Shown in pieces: positions 50,876 to 60,162 of a stretch of 64,000 nucleotides of DNA. Made by a program: the position numbers and the translations under genes. Source of the DNA: G963720515 sp963720515. Its GTDB lineage: Bacteria > Actinomycetota > Thermoleophilia > Gaiellales > Gaiellaceae. The first letter of the stretch is position 1; each line of letters starts with the position of its first letter. The DNA lies in assembly GCA_963720515.1 (NCBI GenBank), contig OY970397.1, positions 1,860,001-1,924,000 on the forward strand, read 5' to 3'. The notes under the pieces are model-generated. The model was not told the origin of the DNA. It searched no databases and was given only the letters and a program-made list of their open reading frames with translations.

Positions 50876-52162
50876 CTAGCCCGCCGCGCCGGCGCCGAGG
50901 AGGTCGCGCGCCTCGTCCGACTCGTGGCCGCCGAGAAGCGTGAAGAGCGCGAGCCAGTCGCGCAGGAGCCGCGGCGTCAGGAAGTGCGCGCGCACGTACT
51001 CCTTGCCGCGCCGCGCCATCGCCCGCGAGCCCTCGGGGTCGCGCAGGATCCGGATGACGCGGTCCGCGCACTCCTCGACCGAGTCCACGAGGTACCCCGT
51101 CTCGCCGTCCTGGATCTGGTCGACGATCCCGCCGACCCGGCCGGCGACGGTCGGCCGCCCCTTCCAGAGCGCCTCGGTGACGGTCAGGCCGAAGCCCTCG
51201 CGGATCGACTTCTGCAGCACGACCTGCGAGTGCACCTGGAACGCGTTCACCTCGACCGAGCCGACGTTGTTCAGGTTCGAGAGGATGAAGATGTCCGGGT
51301 CGCCGCCGGCGGCCTCGACCGTCCGGTTGTAGTAGTCCCAGCCCTCGGGATCGTCGTGCGCCATCGAGCCGACGAGGGCGAGCTGCACGTCCGGAAACTC
51401 CTTGCGGACGAGGCGCCAGGCCTCGATCACGCCGAGCGGGTCCTTCCAGGGATCGAACCGAGAGACCTGGGTGATGAGCGGCCGGTCGACGTCGATCCCG
51501 AACTGGTCGACGATGTACGCCGCATCCTCGGCCGACAGCGCCATGTTCTTCGGCGCGAGCGGGTCGATCGCGGGGGGCCAGATGTACGCGGGCGGCATCT
51601 CGACAGCCGTCGGGACGTACTCGCGCCGGTGGAAGACCGATGCGTCGTGGCGCGCGATCCACGGCGTGAGGAACTCGAGCACCTCGCGGTTCGGCGCCGA
51701 GAGATCGATGTGGCAGCGCCAGATCCAGCTCGTCCCGGCGGCGCGCGCGTGCTCGATCATCGCGACCGGCTGCGGGTCGTGGACGATCACGTAGTCGTAC
51801 TCGCCCTCGAGCGCCTCCGCGTTCATCCGGTTGTACTCGACGAAGATCCGCTTCTGCTCCTCCGTGAGCCCGGTCTCCGCGCCCTGGAGCGCGTTGTGGA
51901 TCGTCTTCGTGACGTCGAAGAACTCGTCCTGGCCGTAGATGACACGCCACTCCGTGACGAGACCGGCCTCGCGCATGAGCGGGACGAGCGTGTAGAGGAT
52001 CTCCGCGACGCCGCCGCCGAACGCTGTGGCCGAGAGATGCAGGACGCGGCGGCCCTCGAGCGGGGCGGCGAGCGTCTTGATCTGGTCCATGAGGCCACGG
52101 CTCGCGATGGTCGCGTAGTCGCCGAGGGCCTTGTGCCCGACGTTCACCTCCTGCAGCTGCAC
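50876..52162 (-). CDS. treT: Trehalose synthase, glycosyltransferring (TreT-like GT4)
   Basis: A 428-residue GT4 enzyme. TreT reversibly makes trehalose from NDP-glucose and free glucose. The N-terminal VLHLSATAFGGGVAEILYTL, HDPQPVAMIEHARA, WRCHIDLSAPN, YIWPPAIDPLAPKN and the donor site SIREGFGLTVTEALWKG closely resemble characterised TreT proteins. GTG start with TATCCT 7 nt upstream. Together with otsA it gives two independent entries into trehalose. Confidence 0.88.
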   Translation of the reverse strand: MQLQEVNVGHKALGDYATIASRGLMDQIKTLAAPLEGRRVLHLSATAFGGGVAEILYTLVPLMREAGLVTEWRVIYGQDEFFDVTKTIHNALQGAETGLTEEQKRIFVEYNRMNAEALEGEYDYVIVHDPQPVAMIEHARAAGTSWIWRCHIDLSAPNREVLEFLTPWIARHDASVFHRREYVPTAVEMPPAYIWPPAIDPLAPKNMALSAEDAAYIVDQFGIDVDRPLITQVSRFDPWKDPLGVIEAWRLVRKEFPDVQLALVGSMAHDDPEGWDYYNRTVEAAGGDPDIFILSNLNNVGSVEVNAFQVHSQVVLQKSIREGFGLTVTEALWKGRPTVAGRVGGIVDQIQDGETGYLVDSVEECADRVIRILRDPEGSRAMARRGKEYVRAHFLTPRLLRDWLALFTLLGGHESDEARDLLGAGAAG

Positions 52163-52192
52163 CCGGGCGAGGATAGCTAGGGGTCCAGCCGG

Positions 52193-52609
52193 TTAGGACA
52201 GGTACTTGACGAAGCGGAGCCGCGAGCCGTCGGCGGTCGACTCGATGACGAGCTCGTCCATGACCGACTCGATGATCGCGATGCCGAGCCCGCCCTCGTC
52301 GAGCTCGCCCGGCGCAACGTCGGCCGGGTCGCGCAGGAAGCCCGAGCCGGCGTCGCTCACCTCGACCGCGATCGCCTCGCCGTTCAGCTCATAGCGAACG
52401 TCGACGCCGCCCTGGCGGCCGTCCTCGTACGCGTGGCGGATCGAGTTCGTGCACGCCTCGGTGAGCGCAAGCTTGAGGTCGGCGAGCGTCTCGGGCTCGA
52501 ACGGACGCACCTGCGTGAGGCCGGAGAGCGCGAGCCGGCACAGGACGATGTATTCCGGTTTGGCCGGAATGGACAAAGCGACCACGCGGGTGTCCGATTC
52601 CGGGCTCAT
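52193..52609 (-). CDS. Anti-sigma regulatory serine kinase (RsbW/SpoIIAB-like)
   Basis: A 138-residue GHKL-fold protein. The N box is LKLALTEACTNSIRHAY, the G1 region VSDAGSGFLRDP, and the G2 loop DEGGLGIAIIESVMDEL. Such proteins bind a sigma factor or phosphorylate a STAS antagonist. A STAS gene is at 15.5 kb; no sigma factor is adjacent. Stands alone between the DNA methyltransferase and treT. Confidence 0.88.
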   Translation of the reverse strand: MSPESDTRVVALSIPAKPEYIVLCRLALSGLTQVRPFEPETLADLKLALTEACTNSIRHAYEDGRQGGVDVRYELNGEAIAVEVSDAGSGFLRDPADVAPGELDEGGLGIAIIESVMDELVIESTADGSRLRFVKYLS

Positions 52610-52676
52610 GTCGTCTCAGGCGGCCCCTCCTCCGCCCCGCGCCGTTTCCCCCCACTCTGCAACCGCAAACCTCCGC

Positions 52677-53528
52677 TCACCTGGAGAAATCCGCCGCCGA
52701 TGGTTGCACATCCGCGAGGCCGAGCCGGCGGCGCGCCACCTCGACCGCCTCCGGGTTCGAGTCCACGAGGACGAACCGGCGGCCGAGCGCCTGCGCGACG
52801 GCGCCGAGCGTGCCGCTCCCGCAGAACGGATCGAGGCACCGGTCGCCGGGCCGCGTCGAGGCCTGCACCATGCGGCGCACGATCCCTTCCGGCTTCTGGG
52901 TCGGATACCCGGTCTTCTCGCGCCCGGTGGGCGAGACGATCGTGTGCCACCAGACGTCCGTCGGAAGCTTCCCGCGCGCCGCCTTCTCGGCGGAGACGAG
53001 GCCTGGCGCCATGTACGGCTCCCGTTCAACCGCCTCCGCGTCGAAGTGGTAGCGCCCCGGATCCTTCACGTAGACGAGGATCGTGTCGTGCTTCGCCGGC
53101 CAGCGACGCCGCGGCCGGGCGCCGTAGTCGTAGGCCCACACGATCTCGTTCAGGAACGACGCACGGCCGAAGAGCTCGTCGAGCAGCACCTTGCAGTAGT
53201 GCGCCTCGCGGTAATCCACGTGGAAATAGAGGGTTCCGGACTCCGCGAGGACGCGGCGGATCTCGCGCAGCCGCGGCTCGAGGAAGCCGAGGTAGTCGTC
53301 GAAGGAGTCCGCAAACGCCGATTCCGCCAGGGTTTCCGTGCGATATCGGCGCCCGCCGAAGCCCGTCCGGTCGCCGTCCTCCGCGACGGTCGTCGCGAGG
53401 GTCAGCCGGCGCTGCGTGCGCCCGGTGTTGAACGGCGGGTCGGCGTAGACGAGCTGGAAGCTCCCGTCGGGGAAGCGCGGCAGGACCTCGAGGTTGTCGC
53501 CGAGCAGGATGAGGTCGGCGTCGTCCAC
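52677..53528 (-). CDS. Orphan DNA methyltransferase, beta-class (N6-A or N4-C)
   Basis: A 283-residue DNA amino-methyltransferase. The catalytic motif DPPF (in LVYADPPFNTGRTQ) precedes the SAM-binding motif DPFCGSGTLGAVAQAL, the order of beta-class enzymes. The middle contains TLYFHVDYREAHYCKVLLDE and the TRD-like PTDVWWHTIVSP. No restriction endonuclease or specificity gene is next to it, so it may be a regulatory orphan. GTG start. Recognition sequence unknown. Confidence 0.88.
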   Translation of the reverse strand: MDDADLILLGDNLEVLPRFPDGSFQLVYADPPFNTGRTQRRLTLATTVAEDGDRTGFGGRRYRTETLAESAFADSFDDYLGFLEPRLREIRRVLAESGTLYFHVDYREAHYCKVLLDELFGRASFLNEIVWAYDYGARPRRRWPAKHDTILVYVKDPGRYHFDAEAVEREPYMAPGLVSAEKAARGKLPTDVWWHTIVSPTGREKTGYPTQKPEGIVRRMVQASTRPGDRCLDPFCGSGTLGAVAQALGRRFVLVDSNPEAVEVARRRLGLADVQPSAADFSR

Positions 53529-53555
53529 CGGCGCCGAGGCTAGCTCGCGCCTCGG

Positions 53556-54786
53556 CTAGCCGAGCTCGGGATTTGCGGGGCGCTCGCCGAGCTTGACCTT
53601 GATCTCCTCGCGCTTCGTCCCGCGCACGACCGTGAGCATCACGACCTCGCCCGGGAGGCGCTGCGTCACGGCGCGGACGACGTCCTCGGACGTGGTGACC
53701 GGCTCGCCGTCGATCGCGACGATGATGTCACCGCCGACGCGGATCGGGACCCCGCCGAACTCCTTCGTCGTGCCGCCCGCCTTGAGGCCCGACTTCTCCC
53801 CGGGGCTCCCCTTGACGACCGACTGCACGGCCGCGCCCTGCTCGGTTCCCAGCTTGAGATGCTCGGCGAGCGCGGCGGTGACCGTCTGCGTGCGCACGCC
53901 GACCCAGGCGTAGTGCACCGCACCCGACGCGATCAGCTGGTCCATCGAGCGAACGGCCGAGTTGATCGGCACGGCGAACCCGACGCCCTCCGCCGTCCCG
54001 CTGTCGCTGCGGATCTGCGCGTTGATCCCGATGACGAGGCCCCGCGCGTCGAAGAGCGGCCCGCCGGAGTTCCCGCGGTTGATCGGCGCGTCCGTCTGGA
54101 TCGCGTCCACCAGGCTGTAGTCGGACGTGAGCGAGTCGATCGCGCGTTCCGTGGCGCCGACGATCCCGGCCGTGATCGTGCTCGTCTGGCCGAACGGGCT
54201 GCCGATCGCGGCCACGGGCTCGCCGACCACGACCTTGCTCGAGTCGCCGAGCGGCACGGTGCGGAGCTCATGCTCCTTCGGATCGACCTTCAGGACTCCG
54301 ACGTCGTCGTAGAGGTCCCAGCCGACGATCCTCGCCTCGACGCGGTCGCCGTCGCGAAACTCGACGTAGATCTTGTCGGCAGCCTTGGGCGGTGCCGTGG
54401 ACTCTCCCTCGCCCGCGGTCGTGATCACATGGGAGTTCGTGAGGATGTAGCCGTCGTCCGAGACGACGAAGCCCGAGCCCTGTGCCGTGCCCTCCCCGCT
54501 CAGGCTGCCCGCGGAGGCGGCGCCGAAGACCGAGAACACGGTGACGACACCGCCGGCGCGCTCCTTGTAGATCGCGGCCGGATCGAAACCGGTGCCGGGA
54601 AGCGCCTGTCGGGTCCCGCTTCCTGGTCTCCACCTGCGAGACGGCCGTCGCAGCGCCGTTTGCGCGCACGACCACGGTCTCGGTGCCGTTGCCGAGCCAG
54701 CCCGCGCCCTCGCCCAGAGCGAGCGCCAGCGCGCCGCCGAGCAGGGCGCAGACGACGGCGATGACCGCTACGGCGGATCCGCGCAC
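53556..54786 (-). CDS. HtrA/DegP-like serine protease with PDZ domain, frameshifted
   Basis: Membrane-anchored envelope protease. The first frame gives a signal-anchor helix (VAVIAVVCALLGGALALALG) and a linker ending AVSQVETRKRDPT; after skipping one base at 54605-54606 the sequence continues LPGTGFDPAAIYKERAG and the trypsin-like domain, with His in TNSHVIT, Asp in YDDVGVLKV and Ser in RGNSGGPLF. A PDZ domain follows (VQSVVKGSPGEKSGLKAGG). Length is 3n+1. GTG start has TACTCT 6 nt upstream. Downstream of a two-component system. Confidence 0.87.
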
Positions 54787-54798
54787 CGTTTCAGAGTA
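54787..54798 (-). promoter_or_regulatory. Leaderless-type -10 hexamer of the HtrA gene
   Basis: TACTCT on the minus strand (54798-54793), 6 nt, then GTG 54786, within the 46-bp gap after the sensor kinase gene. Confidence 0.45.
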
Positions 54799-54832
54799 GT
54801 CAGCCCGGGCCGAAACCCGTCACCCGAAGGGG

Positions 54833-56275
54833 CTAGACGGGCTGCGGCTCGGCGCGGTCGGCGTTTTCCCGTGGAATCGCGCCGCCCCCTGCCGGAAGGT
54901 CGAGCCGAAACACCGTGCGGCCGGGCCGCGAATCGACCTCGAGACGCCCTCCCATGCGGCTTGCGAGCACCGCGGCGATGGAAAGCCCGAGCCCGCTGCC
55001 CGAGGCGATTCCGCCGGGCGAGCGGTAGAAGCGCTCGAAGACGCGCTCCTGCTCCCATGCGGGGATCCCGGGCCCCTCGTCCTCCACCTCGAGCGTCGCC
55101 CGGCCGTTCTCACTGCCCGCGCGCACCTCGATCGGCGTGCCTTCGGGCGTGTGGCGAAGCGAGTTCTCGACGAGTGCGCGGCCGATCTGGAGCACCCGCT
55201 CCGCGTCGCCGACCGCGCTCACCGGGCCGTCGGCCGCGGCCGCGAGCGGATGCCCGCTCGTCTCCGCGACGGCGCGGAACTCCTCCGCGAGGGTGCGCGC
55301 CGACTCGGCGAGGTCGATCGTCCCCCGCTCGACGTGCAGCTGGCCGGCATCGAGCCGGGAGAGATCGAGGAGGTCGGTCGCAAGGCGGGTGAGCCGGTCG
55401 ACCTGCATGCGGGTCTCGGCCACGAACTCGCGCCGCGTCTCGGGGTCGAGGTCCTCGTCGTCGAGGAGCTCGAGGAACCCGCCGAGCGAGAAGAGCGGCG
55501 TCCGGAGCTCGTGCGAGGCGTTGGCGATGAACTCGCGGCGCACACGGTCGAGGTCGGCCAGGCGGATCCGCATGAGGTCGAACTCTCGTGCGAGGTCGGC
55601 GATCTCGTCGTCGCCTCCTGTGGCGACCGGCTGCGAGAAGTCGCCCGCGGCGATGCGGTCGGCGGCCGCCTCGAGCCGGCGCAGGCGGCGGGTCAGCCCG
55701 TACGCGGCGAAGTACGCCGTGGCGGCGGCCGCGAGCAGGGCGACGAGGCCGGCGATCACGAGCGCGCGCCGCACGAGGCGCACGTTCGCGAGCGCGTCGT
55801 CGAGCGGCGCGATGAGGAGCACCGTGCCCTGGCTGCTCACGGGCGTGGCTGCCTCCGCATACTCGCGCCCGTTCCGCTTCACCCGCCCGGCGACGACGTA
55901 GCCGAGGTCGGTCGCCTGCAGGGCGATCGGATCCCCGGTGACGCTGTCGCCGCGCAGCGGGTTCGAGTCCGCCTGCGGGACGAGCGTGCTGGGGTCGACC
56001 CGCGCCAGGTAGACGACCCGCCCGTTCAGGTTGGAGGCGGCCGCACTGACGGCGTCCTCGGTCGCGACAACCGCCTCCTGCTGGCGGCGGATCTGGTTGC
56101 GCACGGGCACGGCGGCGTTGCGGACGTCGCGGATCTTCGCGTTCACGAGCCGGTCCTCGAGCCGCGGCACCATCATCAGGTAGACGATGAGGAGCGCGCC
56201 CGCGACCGCGCCAAAGAGGACGAGGCCCAGCTTGACGCTGAGCGTCGCGCGGAACGGCAGGATCCGGCCGTGCAT
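54833..56275 (-). CDS. Sensor histidine kinase
   Basis: A 480-residue membrane sensor kinase. Two helices (about residues 10-32 and 165-190) flank an extracytoplasmic sensor domain of roughly 130 residues; a HAMP domain follows (GLTRRLRRLEAAADRIAAG), then the phospho-acceptor NASHELRTPLFSLGG (His), N box IGRALVENSLRHT, G1 EDEGPGIP, F box ERFYRS and G2 GSGLGLSIAAVL. ATG 56275 overlaps the response regulator stop by one base. Pairs with the gene upstream; an HtrA gene follows. Confidence 0.93.
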   Translation of the reverse strand: MHGRILPFRATLSVKLGLVLFGAVAGALLIVYLMMVPRLEDRLVNAKIRDVRNAAVPVRNQIRRQQEAVVATEDAVSAAASNLNGRVVYLARVDPSTLVPQADSNPLRGDSVTGDPIALQATDLGYVVAGRVKRNGREYAEAATPVSSQGTVLLIAPLDDALANVRLVRRALVIAGLVALLAAAATAYFAAYGLTRRLRRLEAAADRIAAGDFSQPVATGGDDEIADLAREFDLMRIRLADLDRVRREFIANASHELRTPLFSLGGFLELLDDEDLDPETRREFVAETRMQVDRLTRLATDLLDLSRLDAGQLHVERGTIDLAESARTLAEEFRAVAETSGHPLAAAADGPVSAVGDAERVLQIGRALVENSLRHTPEGTPIEVRAGSENGRATLEVEDEGPGIPAWEQERVFERFYRSPGGIASGSGLGLSIAAVLASRMGGRLEVDSRPGRTVFRLDLPAGGGAIPRENADRAEPQPV

Positions 56276-56976
56276 CAGCTGTCCCGGAAGCGGTAGCCCA
56301 CGCCGCGCACGGTGAAGATGAACTCGGGCTCGCTCGGGCTGCGCTCGATCTTCTCGCGCAGATGGCGGACGTGGACGTCGATCGTGCGCGGGTCGCGGAA
56401 CGCCGAGCCGCCCCAGAGCTTGTCGAGGAGCGCCTGGCGCGTGAACACGTGGCCGGGCGCGGCCGCGAGCGTGCGCAGGAGCTCGAACTCGAGGTACGTG
56501 AGCTGCACCTGCTCGCCGCGGATCTCGACCGTGCGCCGCGGCAGGTCGATCGCGAGACCGTCCGCCTCGATCAGCTCGGCCGGCTCGGCCGCGGGCGTGA
56601 GCGTCGCGCGGCGCATCGCGGCCCGGATGCGGCTGCGGAGCTCGCGGATCGAGAACGGCTTCGTGATGTAGTCGTCCGCGCCGATCTCGAGGCCGAGCAC
56701 CTTGTCGATCTCGTCGTCGCGCGCGGTCAGCATCAGGATCGGGACGGCGCTCTCGGCCCGCATGCGCCGACAGACCTCCAGGCCGTCCACCTTGGGCAGC
56801 GCGAGGTCGAGCAGGACGAGGTCGACCCGCTCGTCGCGGAAGCGCTCGAGCGCCTCCTCGCCGTCGCGCGCCTGCACCACGCGGTACCCGTCGCGCTCGA
56901 GCGGATAGGTCAGGAGCTTCTGAATCGACTCCTCGTCGTCGACGAGGAGAATCGTCGCACCGGGGGTCACGCTCAC
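56275..56976 (-). CDS. OmpR/PhoB-family response regulator
   Basis: A DNA-binding partner of the downstream sensor kinase. The receiver domain has ILLVDDEESIQ (acidic pocket), the phospho-aspartate in LVLLDLALPKVDG, MLTARDDE and the lysine in YITKPFS. The C-terminal winged helix contains VQLTYLEFELLRTLA and DVHVRHLREKIE with FTVRGVGYRF. The start is GTG 56976 or, more likely from promoter spacing, GTG 56970. Confidence 0.93.
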   Translation of the reverse strand: MSVTPGATILLVDDEESIQKLLTYPLERDGYRVVQARDGEEALERFRDERVDLVLLDLALPKVDGLEVCRRMRAESAVPILMLTARDDEIDKVLGLEIGADDYITKPFSIRELRSRIRAAMRRATLTPAAEPAELIEADGLAIDLPRRTVEIRGEQVQLTYLEFELLRTLAAAPGHVFTRQALLDKLWGGSAFRDPRTIDVHVRHLREKIERSPSEPEFIFTVRGVGYRFRDS

Positions 56977-56982
56977 AGGATA
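56971..56982 (-). promoter_or_regulatory. Leaderless-type -10 hexamer of the response regulator gene
   Basis: TATCCT on the minus strand (56982-56977) with 6 nt to GTG 56970. It abuts GTG 56976, which argues for GTG 56970 as the true start. Confidence 0.4.
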
Positions 56983-57040
56983 GGGCCCGCGCGCGTGCGT
57001 CTCGTGACGATCCGCCCTTCCACGGACTACCATCCAGGTC

Positions 57041-58960
57041 TTGTCCACGCCCGGTTTCGATCGCGGCGGGCGTCCTCCACGCAGGCCTGCCCCCGACGTG
57101 CGGCGGCGCCGACCAGGCACTCTCGACCGCCCCGTCTCCGTGCGGCTCTACCGCGCCGCATGGGCCGCGCTTGCCATTCCGGTGCTCGTCGTGGCGTTCA
57201 CGGTGGGCCAGCCGCGCCCCCTTCCGCCCCCGCGTTTCGAGCCCACCTTCGACCAGGGAACGGCGCTCAGCCTCGCGAGCGAGCTCGCCCGCGACTACCC
57301 GAACCGGACCCCCGGGACGACGGGCGCCGCCAAGGCGGCCGACTGGATGCAGCAGCGCTTCAGCGACGTCGGGCTGACCGCGCAGCGCGACACCTTCACT
57401 GCCGACCTGCCGGAGCTCGGGAACACGGACCTCGTCAACCTCATGGCCGTCGCGCCCGGCGCCTCCCCCGGGACGATCGTCGTCGTTGCCCATCGCGACA
57501 ACGAAGGACTGTCGCCGGGAGCCGACGACAACGGAACCGGCACGGCGGCGCTCCTCGAGCTCGCACGGGACCTCGCCGTCGTGGACCGCAAGCACACCTT
57601 CCTCTTCCTCTCGACGGACGCCGGTGCGATCGACGGCGCTGGCGCCGCACGCTTCGCGAAGCACCCCGAGATCCTCCGGCGCGTGGTGGGCGGGGCCGCG
57701 TCGGTGATCGCGGTTGTCAACCTCGACGCGCTTGCGAGCGGCGACCCACCGCGCATGCTGATCGGCGGCGACGAGCCACGCTCCCCGGCGCCGGCGCTCG
57801 TCGCGACCGCGGCCGATGCCGTCGAGCTCGAGTCCAAGCGCCGCCCCGAGCACGCGAGCGCCTTCGCGCAGCTCATCGATCTCGGCTTCCCCTTCACGCT
57901 CCACGAGCAGGGACCGTTCGTTGCCGGGGGGACACCGTCCCTGACACTCGGGACGGCCGGCGAGCTCGCGCCCCGGCCGGAGAGCGACACGGTCGACGCG
58001 ATCGCTCCCGCGCAGCTCGGCGAGCTCGGCCGGGCGGCGCAGGATCTGCTGCTTCGGCTCGACGACTCGGCCGAGCTCGCCCGGGGGACGCAGTCGTACG
58101 TCTACGTCGGCGACCGCATCGTGCGCGGCTGGGCGCTCCAGTTCCTCTTTGTCGCCGCACTCCTCCCGTTCCTCGTGGCGACCGTCGACCTCTTCGCCCG
58201 CTGCCGCCGACGGCGCATCATGCTCGGGCCGGCGCTCCGCAGCCTGGCGACGCGCGTGTGCGTCTGGCTCTGGGCCGGCGCGCTCTTCGCGCTCTTCGCG
58301 GTCGCCGGCCTGCTCGGCTCCGGCGAGGCCCGGCCGCCGAACCCGAACGTCCCGGGCGTCGGCGACTGGCCGGCCGCCGCGCTCGTCGTCCTCTGCCTTT
58401 TCTCCGCGGCCGGGTGGCTCTTCGCGCGCCCGCGGCTCGTGCCGCGCGGCGGGATCGTCCGGGAGGAGGAGCTCGGCGGCCATCTCGCCGCGCTCCTCGC
58501 GCTCGCCGTGGTGGGCCTGCTCGTCGCGGCGGCGAACCCGTACGCGCTCCTGTTCGTCCTGCCGTCGCTCCACGCTTGGCTCTGGCTGCCGCAGGTCTCG
58601 AGGAACCAGCCGCTCGTACGGTTCGCCATCTACGCAGCCGGGTTCATCGGGCCGCTCATCCTGTTCGGCTCGTTCGCGATCCGGCTCGGCCTCGGCCTCG
58701 ACGCGATCTGGTACGTGCTCTCGCTCGTCTCGGTCGGCTACGTCGCACCCGTGCTGGTGCTGTCGACGCTCGTCTGGGCCGCAGCGGCAGGACAGCTCGG
58801 CGCGGTCGCCGTCGGCCGCTACGCGCCGTACCCCGCGCACGGCGAGCGTCCTTCCGGGGGACCGCTCCACTCGACGCTCGACCGGCTGCGACACGTCCGG
58901 CGGGCGCCCGAAGAGGCGCCGGCCACCGACGAGCCGCCGCTGCTTCGCCCTGTGGACTAG
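57041..58960 (+). CDS. Polytopic membrane protein with degenerate M28 peptidase domain
   Basis: A 639-residue protein: one N-terminal helix (about residues 43-58), an extracytoplasmic M28 metallopeptidase fold (about 65-345), then some eight membrane helices and a polar tail. Metal-site residues are seen in VVVAHRDNEG, PGADDNGTGTAALLELA and VVNLDALAS. At the position of the paired catalytic/metal glutamates (FxxEExGLxGS in the family) the sequence is STDAGAIDGAG, so activity is doubtful. TTG start. Convergent with moeA, sharing CTAG. Confidence 0.8.
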   Translation: MSTPGFDRGGRPPRRPAPDVRRRRPGTLDRPVSVRLYRAAWAALAIPVLVVAFTVGQPRPLPPPRFEPTFDQGTALSLASELARDYPNRTPGTTGAAKAADWMQQRFSDVGLTAQRDTFTADLPELGNTDLVNLMAVAPGASPGTIVVVAHRDNEGLSPGADDNGTGTAALLELARDLAVVDRKHTFLFLSTDAGAIDGAGAARFAKHPEILRRVVGGAASVIAVVNLDALASGDPPRMLIGGDEPRSPAPALVATAADAVELESKRRPEHASAFAQLIDLGFPFTLHEQGPFVAGGTPSLTLGTAGELAPRPESDTVDAIAPAQLGELGRAAQDLLLRLDDSAELARGTQSYVYVGDRIVRGWALQFLFVAALLPFLVATVDLFARCRRRRIMLGPALRSLATRVCVWLWAGALFALFAVAGLLGSGEARPPNPNVPGVGDWPAAALVVLCLFSAAGWLFARPRLVPRGGIVREEELGGHLAALLALAVVGLLVAAANPYALLFVLPSLHAWLWLPQVSRNQPLVRFAIYAAGFIGPLILFGSFAIRLGLGLDAIWYVLSLVSVGYVAPVLVLSTLVWAAAAGQLGAVAVGRYAPYPAHGERPSGGPLHSTLDRLRHVRRAPEEAPATDEPPLLRPVD

Positions 58961-60159
58961 AGGTCGAGGAAGCGGACGGTGTCCCCGGCGGAGATCTCGC
59001 CCTCGCCAACCTCCACAGGGACGAGCGCGTTCGCTCGGCCCGAGCGCACCGCCATGTGCGACTCCTGGCCGACGAGCGGGTCGGCCTCGTCGCCGTGCAC
59101 GCGCGCGCGGACGAACTGCTGGCGAACCGGGTCGCGGCGAAGCGGCGCAGTGAGGGTCGCCCGGCCACCGCGCGGCAGCGGGTCGGGCAGGCCGAGAAGG
59201 GCGTTCACCGCAGGGCGTACGAGGGTCGCGAACGTGACGAGCACGGACACGGGGTTCCCGGGGAGCGTGAACACGAGGTGGTCGCGGCGAACGCCGAACG
59301 CCACCGGCTTCCCGGGCTTCATGGCGACGCCCCAGAAGAGCTCCTCGACCCGCTGGTCGCGCAGGCCCGCGCGGACGAGGTCGTGCTCGCCCACCGACGC
59401 GCCGCCCGACGTCACGAGGACGTCGAAGCCGAGCAGCGCACGCTCGAGCGCCGTCGCGAGCGCGTCGGGATCATCCGGGACGACGCCGAGCTGCGCGGGG
59501 ACGGCGCCGGCGGCGCCGAGACCGGCCGCGAGGAGCAGGGCGTTCGACTCGTAGATCTGACCCGGACCGAGCTCCTCACCGGGCTGGCGGAGCTCCGAGC
59601 CGGTGACGAGGATCGCGACCCGCGGGCGCTTCGTGCAACGCACCTCGGCCACGCCTGCGGCGGCGAGCGCTGCCACCTGCGCCGGGCCGAGCGCCGCGCC
59701 CGGCTCGAGCACGGGATCGCCTGCGCGCACGTCGCCACCCCGGTCGCGCACGTTGGCGCCGGGCTCCGCCGGCGTCCCGATCTCCACTCCGCCCTCGGCG
59801 AACGTCAACCGCTCGACCGGGATCACAGCGTCGGCGCCCTCGGGAACCGCGCCGCCCGTGGCGATCCGCATCGCCTGGCCGGCGGCAAGCGGCGTCGCAG
59901 AGGGCGAGCCGGCGGCCACCTCGCCCGCGAGCGGCAACGTCACGGGCGCACCCGCGGTGTCGGCGGCGCGCACCGCGATCCCGTCCATGGCCGAGCTCGG
60001 AAACGGCGGCAGGTCGGTCGCCGCGGCGGCCGGCTCGGCGAGGACACGGCCCGCGGCGCGCTCGATCGGAACCCGCTCCGCCTCGAGCGGCTTCGCGCGT
60101 TCCAGCACGAGGCGCTGCGCGTCGGCGAACGAGATGAGCTCGGCGGTCACGGCGGGCAT
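58957..60159 (-). CDS. moeA: Molybdopterin molybdenumtransferase MoeA
   Basis: Inserts molybdate into adenylated molybdopterin. A 400-residue four-domain protein: SFADAQRLVLERAKPL, PFPSSAMDGIAVRAADT (substrate-contact region), AMRIATGGAVPEGADAVIP, PRVAILVTGSELRQPG, the MoCF motif VTSGGASVGEHDLV, and TLPGNPVSVLVTFATL, with a C-terminal beta domain. ATG 60159. Distant from moaC-mogA at 49 kb but in the same pathway. Confidence 0.94.
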   Translation of the reverse strand: MPAVTAELISFADAQRLVLERAKPLEAERVPIERAAGRVLAEPAAAATDLPPFPSSAMDGIAVRAADTAGAPVTLPLAGEVAAGSPSATPLAAGQAMRIATGGAVPEGADAVIPVERLTFAEGGVEIGTPAEPGANVRDRGGDVRAGDPVLEPGAALGPAQVAALAAAGVAEVRCTKRPRVAILVTGSELRQPGEELGPGQIYESNALLLAAGLGAAGAVPAQLGVVPDDPDALATALERALLGFDVLVTSGGASVGEHDLVRAGLRDQRVEELFWGVAMKPGKPVAFGVRRDHLVFTLPGNPVSVLVTFATLVRPAVNALLGLPDPLPRGGRATLTAPLRRDPVRQQFVRARVHGDEADPLVGQESHMAVRSGRANALVPVEVGEGEISAGDTVRFLDL

Positions 60160-60162
60160 ACG

